A program made the translations under genes and the position numbers. Below are positions 1 to 6,537 of a stretch of DNA of 11,075 bases, piece by piece. The notes beneath the pieces are model-generated. The model was not told the origin of the DNA, ran no database searches, and saw only the letters and a program-made list of their open reading frames with translations. The stretch lies in NCBI GenBank assembly GCA_903871975.1, contig CAIQIY010000476.1, forward strand, positions 1 to 11,075, in the 5' to 3' direction. Positions within the stretch are counted from its first letter, which is position 1. Each line of letters begins with the position of its first letter. Origin of the DNA: an uncultured Chloroflexota bacterium (lineage in GTDB: Bacteria > Chloroflexota > Chloroflexia > Chloroflexales > Roseiflexaceae).

Positions 1-18
1 CGAGAGGGAATGAAGGCG

Positions 19-996
19 ATGACCAGACCACGGGTGTATGCCACTCGCCGCCTGCCCGAGGCGGCATTGGCGATCGTGCGCCAGGCGTGTGAGCTACGCC
101 TGTGGGACGAAGAGGCGATCGCGGTGCCACGCACGACATTGCTGCGCGAGGTCGCCGACGCCGACGGGCTGCTCAGCCTGCTCACCGACCGCATCGACGC
201 CGAGTTGCTCGACGCCGCACCGCAGCTGCGCGTCGTCGCGACCGTCGCCGTCGGCTACGACAACGTCGATGTGCCAGCCCTCAGCGCACGGCGCGTCCTG
301 CTCACCAACACGCCCGGTGTCCTCACCGAGACGACCGCTGATCTGGCGTGGGCCTTGATGATGGCCGGCGCGCGACGCCTGGTCGAGGGCCAGCGGCTGA
401 TCGCTGCTGGGCAGTGGACGAGCTGGTCGCCGATGTTCATGGTGGGTCAGGATGTTCACGGCGCGACGCTGGGCATTGTGGGGGCCGGCCGGATCGGCAG
501 TGCGGTGGCGCGGCGAGCGCAAGGCTTCGCCATGCGCATCAACTACCACAATCGCCGGCCGGCGCCCGAGCTCGAGGCGGCGACGGGCGCGCGCTACCAA
601 CCGCTCGACCAGCTGCTGGCCGAATCCGATTTCGTCGTCGTGCTGGTCCCGTTGTCGGCCGAGACGCGCGGCATGTTCGGTGCCCGCGAGTTTGCCTTGA
701 TGAAGCCCGACGCAACGTTCGTCAACGTCTCGCGGGGGCCGGTCGTCGACGAGGCGGCGCTGTACGCAGCACTACGCGCCGGCCGCCCGGGCTATGCGGC
801 ACTCGACGTCTTCGAGCGTGAGCCGATCGGCGCCGATCATCCGCTGCTCACGCTGCCGAACGTCACTGCAGTACCACACATCGGCAGCGCGACCGTGGCT
901 ACGCGCACCCGTATGGCCACCGTGGCAGCCACCAATCTGGTCGCTGCGCTCACCGGCCAGCCGGTGCCACACCCGGTCAACCCCGAGGCCTGGTGA
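19..996 (+). CDS. D-2-hydroxyacid dehydrogenase, glyoxylate/hydroxypyruvate (D-glycerate) reductase type
   Basis: A cytoplasmic enzyme of the D-isomer-specific 2-hydroxyacid dehydrogenase family, expected to reduce glyoxylate or hydroxypyruvate to glycolate or D-glycerate with NAD(P)H. In the 325-residue product I see the substrate-loop motif VAVGYDNVD (76-84), the Rossmann motif GAGRIG (155-160), catalytic Arg239 in VNVSRGPVVDE, Glu268 in DVFEREP, and catalytic His287 in VPHIGS. This is the complete Arg-Glu-His triad at normal spacing and full family length. After the second Rossmann strand the sequence is NRR (178-180) rather than an acidic residue, which suggests NADPH preference (inference). 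I chose ATG 19 because it gives the family-typical N-terminus MTRPRVYATRRLP and lies about 10 nt after AGAGGG (3-8); ATG 10 in the same frame is possible but only 2 nt from that site. The exact substrate (glyoxylate, hydroxypyruvate or another 2-oxo acid) cannot be decided. The stop is 2 bp from that of the convergent permease. Confidence 0.93.
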   Translation: MTRPRVYATRRLPEAALAIVRQACELRLWDEEAIAVPRTTLLREVADADGLLSLLTDRIDAELLDAAPQLRVVATVAVGYDNVDVPALSARRVLLTNTPGVLTETTADLAWALMMAGARRLVEGQRLIAAGQWTSWSPMFMVGQDVHGATLGIVGAGRIGSAVARRAQGFAMRINYHNRRPAPELEAATGARYQPLDQLLAESDFVVVLVPLSAETRGMFGAREFALMKPDATFVNVSRGPVVDEAALYAALRAGRPGYAALDVFEREPIGADHPLLTLPNVTAVPHIGSATVATRTRMATVAATNLVAALTGQPVPHPVNPEAW

Positions 997-1014
997 GGTC
1001 ATGGGTGTGCCGGC
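960..1014. terminator. Inverted repeat across the 2-bp convergent junction (possible bidirectional terminator)
   Basis: CACACCC (968-974) pairs with GGGTGTG (1003-1009). Outside it, GCCGG (960-964) pairs with CCGGC (1010-1014), leaving a 3-nt bulge (TGC, 965-967). This gives a 12-bp stem with a long 28-nt loop holding both stop codons (994-996 on + and 999-1001 on -). There is no T-run on either side, so intrinsic termination is unproven; the long loop also weakens the case. Confidence 0.3.
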
Positions 1015-2270
1015 AGCCGCACCCGCCAACCGAGCAACGCGGCGCCGCCGATGCCGATCAGCACGAGGACCCAGAACATCACATCATAGCTGGTCGCTTC
1101 GGCCAGCCAGCCACAGGCCAGCGGCCCGCTGATCGCCAATGGCGCCAGCACGGCGTTCGCCACGCCGATGTACATCGGCCGCTCGGTGGTCGGGCTGAAG
1201 CCCAGCAACAACGTCAGGCCACAGATCTGATAGCCGGCCTGGGCCGTGGCGATCATCACGAAGATCGCGACGAACCACCATGTCGCCGGGGCGGCAATGG
1301 TCGCTACCATCGCCACCACGCCGACGAGCGTCGCCAGCACCAGAACCTGCCGATGCCCCCAGCGGTCTGCCAGCCAGCCGAGGGCGACGTTGGCCACCGC
1401 CTGGGCGCCGAGCAGCACCGCAGTATACCAACCGACGTCGCCGTCGCTCAGCGCAAAGCGCTCGATCGCGGCGGCCGTGATGAAGCTGTGGCCCGTGAGG
1501 CTCAACGAAATCGCCGCCCGGCTGAACAGATAGGTGCGAAAACTGACGTCGCGCCGGAGCAACGGGACGATGCTGGCCCAGAATCCGACGATCGTCTGCC
1601 GTGGCCCCGGTGCAATCGCTGGTTCGCGCGTACCCAGCAGGAAGGTGAAGGAGACGATCATCGCGGCGAAGCAACCGAGCGCCAGATAGCCGACACTCTG
1701 CGGGAACGGCTGTGTGGCCAGGACGTAGGTCGCGATCGCTGCCCCACCGACCCCCAGCGCACCGCCGAAGCCGGTCTGGGCGCCGAAGAACAGACCCCAG
1801 CGCGCGCGCGGAATGATCCGGCCGATGAAATCCTGCCATGGGATGGCGGCCACACCTGCTGCCAACGAGTGAACCGTCCAGAGGGCGAAGAAGCCACCGA
1901 GCAGCATCCAGGCCGGTGCGCCCGGCCAGGCAACCAGCATTGCACCGATGATCAGGAACGGCAGACGCTCGAACAGCGTCGCGGCGACCAGCATCGGTTT
2001 GCGCCGCCACTGGTTGGCGACGATCGGTGCCAGGAATAGCCCGGGCAGCAGCCAGCCGGTGTTCAGGATGGTCGGAATGAGCCCCTGCATCCAGCGGTCG
2101 CCGGCCAGCCGCTCGATCAGCAACGGCAGCACCGTGTAGCGCGAGACCATGCTCAGGCCGAACCAGAACATGCCGCCGTCGACGACGTTGAACAGGAAAT
2201 TGAGCCGCGCGTGACGCGCGACGAATGCATCGGCGGCGCTGATGCCGGGACTGGCGGAATCGCTGGTCAT
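999..2270 (-). CDS. Major facilitator superfamily (MFS) permease
   Basis: A 423-residue inner-membrane secondary transporter with about twelve hydrophobic segments and a polar central loop (about 214-245), the usual MFS length and plan. The second half has a clean MFS motif A, GWLADRWGHRQVL (298-310), between its second and third helices. The equivalent loop in the first half, APIVANQWRRKPML (81-94), keeps the basic residues but lacks the Asp and second Gly. Other conserved-looking segments are PWQDFIGRIIP (144-154) and RPMYIGVANAVLAP (364-377). The substrate is not predictable; drug, sugar or metabolite export or uptake are all open. The start is ATG 2268-2270, which precedes the first hydrophilic stretch; a GGGGTGA sequence lies about 11 nt upstream, a weak ribosome site. 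A longer frame with a TTG start is possible but would run back towards the promoter. It is convergent with the reductase (2-bp gap) and divergent from the M20 deacylase (168-bp gap). Confidence 0.88.
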   Translation of the reverse strand: MTSDSASPGISAADAFVARHARLNFLFNVVDGGMFWFGLSMVSRYTVLPLLIERLAGDRWMQGLIPTILNTGWLLPGLFLAPIVANQWRRKPMLVAATLFERLPFLIIGAMLVAWPGAPAWMLLGGFFALWTVHSLAAGVAAIPWQDFIGRIIPRARWGLFFGAQTGFGGALGVGGAAIATYVLATQPFPQSVGYLALGCFAAMIVSFTFLLGTREPAIAPGPRQTIVGFWASIVPLLRRDVSFRTYLFSRAAISLSLTGHSFITAAAIERFALSDGDVGWYTAVLLGAQAVANVALGWLADRWGHRQVLVLATLVGVVAMVATIAAPATWWFVAIFVMIATAQAGYQICGLTLLLGFSPTTERPMYIGVANAVLAPLAISGPLACGWLAEATSYDVMFWVLVLIGIGGAALLGWRVRLPAHP

Positions 2271-2341
2271 GATGCTGCTGTCACCCCGGCCGCTGATGAT
2301 CGGCGAGCACGGCTCGTGCGGCAATCGATGCGCGTGATGTC

Positions 2342-2354
2342 TGCTATCCTACCA
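2342..2354. promoter_or_regulatory. Near-symmetric extended -10 element, candidate divergent promoter for MFS and M20 genes
   Basis: On the + strand TGCTATCCT (2342-2350) is an extended -10 (TG-n-TATCCT). On the - strand the same DNA reads TGGTAGGAT (2354-2346), also TG-n-TAGGAT. The two -10 hexamers overlap almost fully. No good -35 is seen at 16-18 bp on either side, which extended -10 promoters tolerate. Predicted starts would give leaders of about 80 nt for the deacylase and about 70 nt for the permease. Confidence 0.4.
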
Positions 2355-2379
2355 GAAATGGGCGAGCAGAACGTCGGAG

Positions 2380-2442
2380 ATGAAGACGGAGGAGCGGATG
2401 GACACCAGGAACCAGGCGGGAGCGAGGAGCGTGCTGCCGTGA
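2380..2442 (+). CDS. Possible 20-codon upstream ORF overlapping the M20 start
   Basis: ATG at 2380 opens a 20-codon frame ending in TGA 2440-2442. That stop overlaps the GTG start of the deacylase (2439-2441) as GTGA, a classical coupling arrangement. A second in-frame ATG at 2398 follows a strong GGAGGAG (2388-2394) but with only a 3-nt spacer; the ATG at 2380 follows GGAG with no spacer. The peptide resembles nothing I know and has no run of any one amino acid that would suggest attenuation. It may simply be chance. Confidence 0.22.
   Translation: MKTEERMDTRNQAGARSVLP
2424..2429 (+). promoter_or_regulatory. Ribosome binding site deciding the GTG start of the M20 gene
   Basis: GAGGAG lies 9 nt before GTG 2439. 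The same frame stays open far upstream, into the divergent permease gene, but no other in-frame ATG or GTG has a comparable site, and the upstream residues are Gly/Asp-rich and unlike the family. This fixes GTG 2439 as the likely start. Confidence 0.65.
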
Positions 2443-3698
2443 CGACTGTCGAAGATCGTGTGCTGGCGGCGATTGACATGCCGGCATTGCTCGAAACGCT
2501 ATGTGCCATGATCGCCATCCGCAGCCTCGATGGCGAGGAAGATGCGATGCAGCATGCGATGGCCGCCGCCATGGCCCGCAGCGGTCTGGCGGTTGATCAG
2601 TGGTCGATCGACATGGCGGCACTGCAACGCCATCCCGATTTCTGCCAGGAAGTCGAGCGGCACGCCGGGATCGGCGTGGTGGGGATGTTGGGCGAGGCGC
2701 GCGGTGGGCCCAGCCTGATGCTGAACGGGCACGTCGATGTGGTGCCGGCGGGCGATCCGGGGTTGTGGCGCTATCCGCCGTGGCAGGGGACCATCGCCGA
2801 TGGGCGGGTGTATGGCCGTGGTGCCGTCGACATGAAGGGTGGGTTGTGTTGTGCGCTGTTCGCCGCGCGCGCGATCGCACAGGCTGGCGTCAGGCTGCGC
2901 GGTCGGCTCCTCATCGCCAGCGTGATCGGCGAGGAGGATGGCGGCTGCGGTACGCTGGCCACCCTGCTGCGCGGCCATCATGCCGATGCGGCGATCGTGA
3001 TCGAGCCGACCGAAGGCATCATCGCGCCGGCACAGGCTGGTGCGTTGAATTTCCGCATCACCGTGCCCGGGATGGCCGCGCATGGCTGCGTGCGCGACGA
3101 GGGTATCAGCGCGATCGAGGCGTTCATCCCGATCCACCAGTCGTTGCTGACGCTTGAACGCGAGCGCAACGCCGCATGGCACGATCCGCGGTTCGCCGAC
3201 TACGCACTGCCGTATCCGCTGAGCATCGGCACACTGCACGCCGGCAACTGGCCCTCGTCGGTGCCCGAGCAGCTGGTCGCCGAGGGGCGCTACGGCGTGG
3301 CGATCGGCGAGGACCTGGCGGCGGCGCGTGCGCAGTTCGAAGCCACCATCGCGCAGGCTGCCGCAGCCGATCCGTGGCTGCGGCAGCATCCGCCCATCGT
3401 AACATGGTGGGGCGGCCAGTTCGCACCGGCGGCGATCGCCAGCGATGCGCCGATCGTCGGCAGCATCACCACAGCGTTGCATCGGCTGAACCATCGGCCG
3501 GTGCGCGTCGCCGGAATGACCTATGGCTCGGACATGCGTCACCTGGTGAACGCCGGCAGCATCCCGACGGTACTGTTCGGCCCGGGCGATGTGCGCCGCG
3601 CCCACCGCCCCGACGAATACGTCACCGTGGCCGAACTCGAACTCGTCACACGGACGCTCGCGCTCGCTGCGCTGTACCACTGCGGCTATGACGCATGA
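2439..3698 (+). CDS. M20 family metallohydrolase (ArgE/DapE-type deacylase)
   Basis: A 419-residue cytoplasmic co-catalytic zinc hydrolase, expected to cleave an N-acyl group or a small peptide/amide bond as acetylornithine deacetylase and succinyl-diaminopimelate desuccinylase do. The full metal set is visible: His98 and Asp100 in NGHVDVVP, bridging Asp131 in AVDMKGG, catalytic Glu165 with Glu166 in GEEDGG, Glu189 in VIEPTEG, and the C-terminal His389 in RRAHRPDEY. The lid or dimerisation domain begins near GMAAHG (211-216) and ends near residue 325, so it is a two-domain M20 enzyme of normal length. The start is GTG 2439, backed by GAGGAG. There is no arg or lys/dap gene nearby, so ArgE or DapE itself is not supported; related roles include N-formyl or N-acyl amino-acid and pyrimidine-amine deacylases. 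It is divergent from the permease, which could carry its substrate or product (inference from position only). Confidence 0.9.
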   Translation: MTTVEDRVLAAIDMPALLETLCAMIAIRSLDGEEDAMQHAMAAAMARSGLAVDQWSIDMAALQRHPDFCQEVERHAGIGVVGMLGEARGGPSLMLNGHVDVVPAGDPGLWRYPPWQGTIADGRVYGRGAVDMKGGLCCALFAARAIAQAGVRLRGRLLIASVIGEEDGGCGTLATLLRGHHADAAIVIEPTEGIIAPAQAGALNFRITVPGMAAHGCVRDEGISAIEAFIPIHQSLLTLERERNAAWHDPRFADYALPYPLSIGTLHAGNWPSSVPEQLVAEGRYGVAIGEDLAAARAQFEATIAQAAAADPWLRQHPPIVTWWGGQFAPAAIASDAPIVGSITTALHRLNHRPVRVAGMTYGSDMRHLVNAGSIPTVLFGPGDVRRAHRPDEYVTVAELELVTRTLALAALYHCGYDA

Positions 3699-3713
3699 CC
3701 GCCGCTGCCCGCC

Positions 3714-3735
3714 GTGCCGTCAACGTTCACGGCGC
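3714..3735. terminator. Short hairpin in the 28-bp convergent gap
   Basis: GTGCCGT (3714-3720) pairs with ACGGCGC (3729-3735), a 7-bp stem with one T-G wobble and the 8-nt loop CAACGTTC. It lies just after the deacylase stop and overlaps the stop of the convergent Ig-like gene (3727-3729). There is no T-tract, so this is a candidate bidirectional terminator only. Confidence 0.3.
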
Positions 3736-4413
3736 AACATCGAACACGATCGCGCGGGCAGTGCCGGTCTTGATGCCCTGGATCGTCAACACATACCGCC
3801 CACTCGTCCAGACGGTCGGAACGGCATAATCGATGGCGATCGTACCGTTGCTGTCGGCCTGGGTCGAGCGCGACAAGGCGTAGGGGATACTGCCGTCGGG
3901 CGCGGTGATCCAGAAGCTCGCGTATTCTTCGCTGCCGAACCCATAGCCGACGAAGCGGAACGATGTGCCGGCCGGTGCCTGCGCCGGCCACACGGCGCTG
4001 ACTGCCGCTGCGAGGCTCGGATCGACCCCCAGCACCGTGAACTGAATGGTTGCCGGTGTCTGGCTACGGATGCCATACGCGGTGAGATGCCAGGTGCCCG
4101 ATGCTGCATAGCGTGGGATCGGCACCTCGAGCACCGCTTCACCCGCCTTGTCGGATGAAAAATACTCGCTGCTGATGACTGACTGGTCGGGCAGCGTCAG
4201 CCACGTCGAGATGCGCTCACGCGACGCGAAGCCACTGCCGTGGAACGTAATGCGGCGCCCATCCTCGACGATCGACGAATCACCCGTGAGGCGCGTGATC
4301 GCCGAGTCGGCTGTTGCCGTACCGCCCAGTTGCGGCACGACGACATAAATCGCCACTGCGAACAGGAGCGCTGTGAGCAGCACACCCCAGCGTCGAACTC
4401 CGAACTGGTGCAT
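3727..4413 (-). CDS. Membrane-anchored or secreted protein with two Ig-like domains (paralogue of the next upstream gene)
   Basis: A 228-residue protein of unknown function. Residues 8-27 (VLLTALLFAVAIYVVV core) form an N-terminal hydrophobic helix after basic residues: a signal anchor or signal peptide with no clear lipobox Cys. The rest is two beta-rich repeats of about 95 residues. Repeat 1 (about 36-132) contains GSGFASRERISTWLTLPDQS, a conserved Gly near 106-114 and ends FTVLGVDP. Repeat 2 (about 133-228) contains GYGFGSEEYASFWITAPDGS and LTIQGIKTG and ends IVFDVAP. The shared pattern (G-F-x4-E, W-[LI]-T-x-P-D-x-S, then SGxWxLTxYG) looks like an Ig/TIG-like surface fold. It has no catalytic motif. 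The same architecture recurs in the gene 96 bp upstream on the same strand, so the two are tandem duplicates, probably cotranscribed. AAAGGAG (4427-4421) lies 7 nt before ATG 4413. I do not recognise a named family. Confidence 0.8.
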   Translation of the reverse strand: MHQFGVRRWGVLLTALLFAVAIYVVVPQLGGTATADSAITRLTGDSSIVEDGRRITFHGSGFASRERISTWLTLPDQSVISSEYFSSDKAGEAVLEVPIPRYAASGTWHLTAYGIRSQTPATIQFTVLGVDPSLAAAVSAVWPAQAPAGTSFRFVGYGFGSEEYASFWITAPDGSIPYALSRSTQADSNGTIAIDYAVPTVWTSGRYVLTIQGIKTGTARAIVFDVAP

Positions 4414-4420
4414 CGCGGTT

Positions 4421-4427
4421 CTCCTTT
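4421..4427 (-). promoter_or_regulatory. Strong ribosome binding site for the downstream Ig-like gene
   Basis: On the - strand AAAGGAG ends 7 nt before ATG 4413, which supports that start and implies independent translation rather than coupling to the upstream paralogue, whose stop is 96 bp away. Confidence 0.7.
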
Positions 4428-4429
4428 CG

Positions 4430-4494
4430 TGATCTGATCAGGTGCACCAGCACAGCCCACCGCGCCGACCGAAGTGCACACCATCGGCCGGCGC
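4430..4494 (-). promoter_or_regulatory. Inverted repeats between the two Ig-like genes
   Basis: The 96-bp gap holds three symmetric elements: TGATC-T-GATCA (4430-4440), the perfect palindrome GGTGCACC (4441-4448), and a longer imperfect stem GCGCCGACC (4462-4470) with GGCCGGCGC (4486-4494), one mismatch and a 15-nt loop. The long stem could terminate or attenuate readthrough from the upstream gene; the short palindromes could be an operator. There is no T-tract. All functional readings are inference. Confidence 0.25.
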
Positions 4495-4509
4495 AGGGTT
4501 CCGGTGCGC

Positions 4510-5187
4510 CTAGCGCTGTACGTCGAAGGGGACGGCACGCGCCACGTGGCTGCCGAGCCCCTGAATGGTGATGACGTAGCGGCCAGCCATGCTGTCGGCC
4601 GGCGGTGTCCAGTCGAGCGTCGCAACACCGTAGCGACCCACCATCAGCGTAGCCGGCAGGGCATACGCGATGGAGCTGTCCGGCGCCGTGATCCAGTAAC
4701 TGACGATCTCCCACTCCTCGAACCCGCCGACGGTGAAGCGAAAGGTGCCCCCGGCCGGGCCCGCTGCCGGCGCGACCAGCGGCGCCGCCGCAACGGGCGG
4801 CGGATCGACGCCGACGACGGTGAACCGGGCCACCAGCGGCAGCTTGCCCTCGAGGCCATAGACGGTGAGCGACCATTCGCCCGACACCGAGTGCCGCGGG
4901 ATGCGGATGTCGATCGGCGTGGCGCCATGTTCATCGGCACGGAAGTTGGGGCCGTTCATCACCGACTGGTCGGGCAGCGTGAACCAGGTCGCGATCCACT
5001 CGTGTTGCCGGAAGCCGCTGGCCTGGTAGGTGATCGTCTGTCCATCATCGACGAGCGTGAAACTGCCGGTGAGCGTGGGCGCCGCCGTCGGCTCGGCAGC
5101 TGCCGCCGCCGTGACACCGAGTGCGCCGAGCAGCGTGAGCACGAGAAGCACCGTGGCACCGAACCGTCGCGGTCGTTGCGTGACCAT
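4510..5187 (-). CDS. Secreted protein with two Ig-like domains (paralogue of the downstream gene)
   Basis: A 225-residue protein of unknown function with a textbook signal peptide: basic start (MVTQRPRR), hydrophobic core (about 11-25) and a small-residue stretch AAAAAEP (28-33) fit for signal peptidase I cleavage, so probably secreted rather than anchored. Repeat 1 (about 37-129) carries ASGFRQHEWIATWFTLPDQS and ends FTVVGVDP; repeat 2 (about 140-225) carries GGFEEWEIVSYWITAPDSS and VITIQGLGS and ends PFDVQR. The WFTLPDQSV and WITAPD blocks match those of the downstream paralogue nearly residue for residue, and the two genes share domain order, so duplication of a two-repeat gene is the simplest origin. 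There are no enzymatic motifs and no sorting or cell-wall anchor motif. The start at ATG 5187 is supported by GGAGGAGG (5200-5193) 5 nt upstream. It is divergent from the anion permease. Confidence 0.8.
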   Translation of the reverse strand: MVTQRPRRFGATVLLVLTLLGALGVTAAAAAEPTAAPTLTGSFTLVDDGQTITYQASGFRQHEWIATWFTLPDQSVMNGPNFRADEHGATPIDIRIPRHSVSGEWSLTVYGLEGKLPLVARFTVVGVDPPPVAAAPLVAPAAGPAGGTFRFTVGGFEEWEIVSYWITAPDSSIAYALPATLMVGRYGVATLDWTPPADSMAGRYVITIQGLGSHVARAVPFDVQR

Positions 5188-5245
5188 ACGCCCCTCCTCC
5201 GACTTCGCCGCCGCGTGGTGCGGCGTGGCGAACGTGCATGACTAC

Positions 5246-5278
5246 TGGTACACTACCCGCAACCCGTCACGACGTCAA
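5246..5278. promoter_or_regulatory. Overlapping divergent promoters between the Ig-like operon and the anion permease
   Basis: On the - strand TTGACG (5278-5273, five of six matches to TTGACA) is followed after exactly 17 bp by TAGTGT (5255-5250); the predicted start near 5243 gives a leader of about 55 nt for the Ig-like gene. On the + strand TGGTACACT (5246-5254) is an extended -10 whose hexamer overlaps the - strand -10 almost exactly; its -35 position (5226-5231, TGGCGA) is weak. The two transcripts would therefore compete for one melting site. Confidence 0.42.
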
Positions 5279-5310
5279 ACGCAGAATGCGTATCGGGGTA
5301 GTATTTTGCC

Positions 5311-6537
5311 GTGAGACCATACGAGATGATGGAAGCGGGCATCGCGGTGGCGATCGTCGGCGCGACATTGCTGGGCGTGGCAGCTGGCCGTTGGCCGGGT
5401 ATTCGGGCGGATCGGGCAGCGATCTGCCTGATCGGCACCGCAGCCTTGCTGGCCAGTGGCGTGTTGACGCTGGAGCAGGCGTTCGAGGGTATCGATCTGG
5501 CGACGATCACGCTGCTGTTCTCGATGATGGTCCTGAACAGTCGCTTGCAACTGGCTGGCGGCTTCGGCCTGGTGAGCCAGTGGCTGGTGCGTGTCGTGCG
5601 TGGGCCCCGTACGCTGCTGGCAGCGATCATCGGGCTGGCAGGCGTGCTGGCAGCGCTGCTGGTGAACGATACCGCAGTCCTGATGCTGACTCCGATGACC
5701 CTCGATCTGACGCGCCGCCTGCAACGACACGCCGTCCCCTACCTGGTTGGCCTGGCGACGGCGGCGAACGTTGGCTCGGTGGCGACGTTCACCGGCAACC
5801 CGCAGAACATGCTGATCGGCAACGCCTCGGGCCTGACCTATGCCGGATTCACGGCGACACTGGCGCCGGTGGCGCTGCTCGGCCTGGTGATCTGTTGGGC
5901 GGTGATCATCGTACTCTGGCGCGACGAGTTTCGCGCTACACGCTTCATCATGCCCGAACCAGCGCGCAGCATCGTTCTGCCCCGCGAATTGCGCAAGGTG
6001 GCGCTGATCACCACAGCGCTCGGCGTGGCATTCTGGGCTGGCGTACCGATTGCAACGGCTGCCTTCATCGCCGCCGGCGCACTCTTGTTCACGCGCCGCC
6101 TGAATCCGGTACGAACCTACCGGCTGATCGACTGGAACGTGCTGGTGTTCTTCTGCGGCTTGTTCGTCGTGATCCATGCACTCGAGGTGACACGCGTGAC
6201 CGAGCACATCGTGCGGCTGCTGGAACCGTTGACACGGCACGGTCTGGTGGCATTCGGTGTCATCGTAGCAGTGATCAGCAACCTGATCAGCAATGTCCCG
6301 GCAGTGATGATCTTCCTCGATGTGGTACCGGCGCTGGACAATCCGACGCGTGGCTGGCACGTGCTGGCGGCGGCAGCCACGCTGGCCGGCAATCTGACGC
6401 TGCTCGGCTCGGTCGCCAACCTGATCGTCGCCGAGATCGCTGCGCGACACGGCGTGACGCTGAGCTTCCGTGCGTATCTGCGTGCCGGATTGCCGATCAC
6501 CGTGCTGACGCTGGCATCGGCTCTGCTGTGGCTCTGA
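5311..6537 (+). CDS. SLC13/ArsB-like anion permease (CitMHS-type ion transporter)
   Basis: A 408-residue polytopic inner-membrane protein with about ten to eleven helices and two inverted-topology halves. Family marks are LVNDTAVLMLTPM (117-129, like the N-D-[GT]-A helix of ArsB), the helix break TGNPQNMLIG (161-170), and their second-half counterparts SNLISNVPAV (323-332) and GNLTLLGSVANL (360-371). These Asn/Gly-rich re-entrant motifs line the substrate site in the ion transporter superfamily (divalent anions, dicarboxylates, sulfate or arsenite). No arsR, arsC or ars ATPase gene is present, so arsenite export is not supported; a Na+- or H+-coupled organic-acid or oxyanion carrier is as likely. 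Start choice is uncertain: GTG 5311 has no good ribosome site, while ATG 5326 and 5329 are in frame just downstream with only a weak GAG. It is divergent from the Ig-like genes and convergent with pyrC (13-bp gap). Confidence 0.87.
   Translation: MRPYEMMEAGIAVAIVGATLLGVAAGRWPGIRADRAAICLIGTAALLASGVLTLEQAFEGIDLATITLLFSMMVLNSRLQLAGGFGLVSQWLVRVVRGPRTLLAAIIGLAGVLAALLVNDTAVLMLTPMTLDLTRRLQRHAVPYLVGLATAANVGSVATFTGNPQNMLIGNASGLTYAGFTATLAPVALLGLVICWAVIIVLWRDEFRATRFIMPEPARSIVLPRELRKVALITTALGVAFWAGVPIATAAFIAAGALLFTRRLNPVRTYRLIDWNVLVFFCGLFVVIHALEVTRVTEHIVRLLEPLTRHGLVAFGVIVAVISNLISNVPAVMIFLDVVPALDNPTRGWHVLAAAATLAGNLTLLGSVANLIVAEIAARHGVTLSFRAYLRAGLPITVLTLASALLWL

Noticed and set aside
993..2039. Long open frame on the + strand opposite the MFS gene (about 348 codons)
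   Set aside because: Its product is Arg/Gln/Asp-rich low-complexity sequence with no motif, while the - strand frame is a clear twelve-helix permease. GC-rich DNA leaves such antisense frames open.
2211..2438. N-terminal extension of the M20 deacylase
   Set aside because: It would overlap the divergent permease gene and the predicted promoter, and its Gly/Asp-rich residues do not resemble the family; GTG 2439 has a good ribosome site.
5311..6537. Arsenite efflux pump (arsB) as a specific call
   Set aside because: The fold motifs are shared by the whole ion transporter superfamily and no other ars gene or regulator is in the window.
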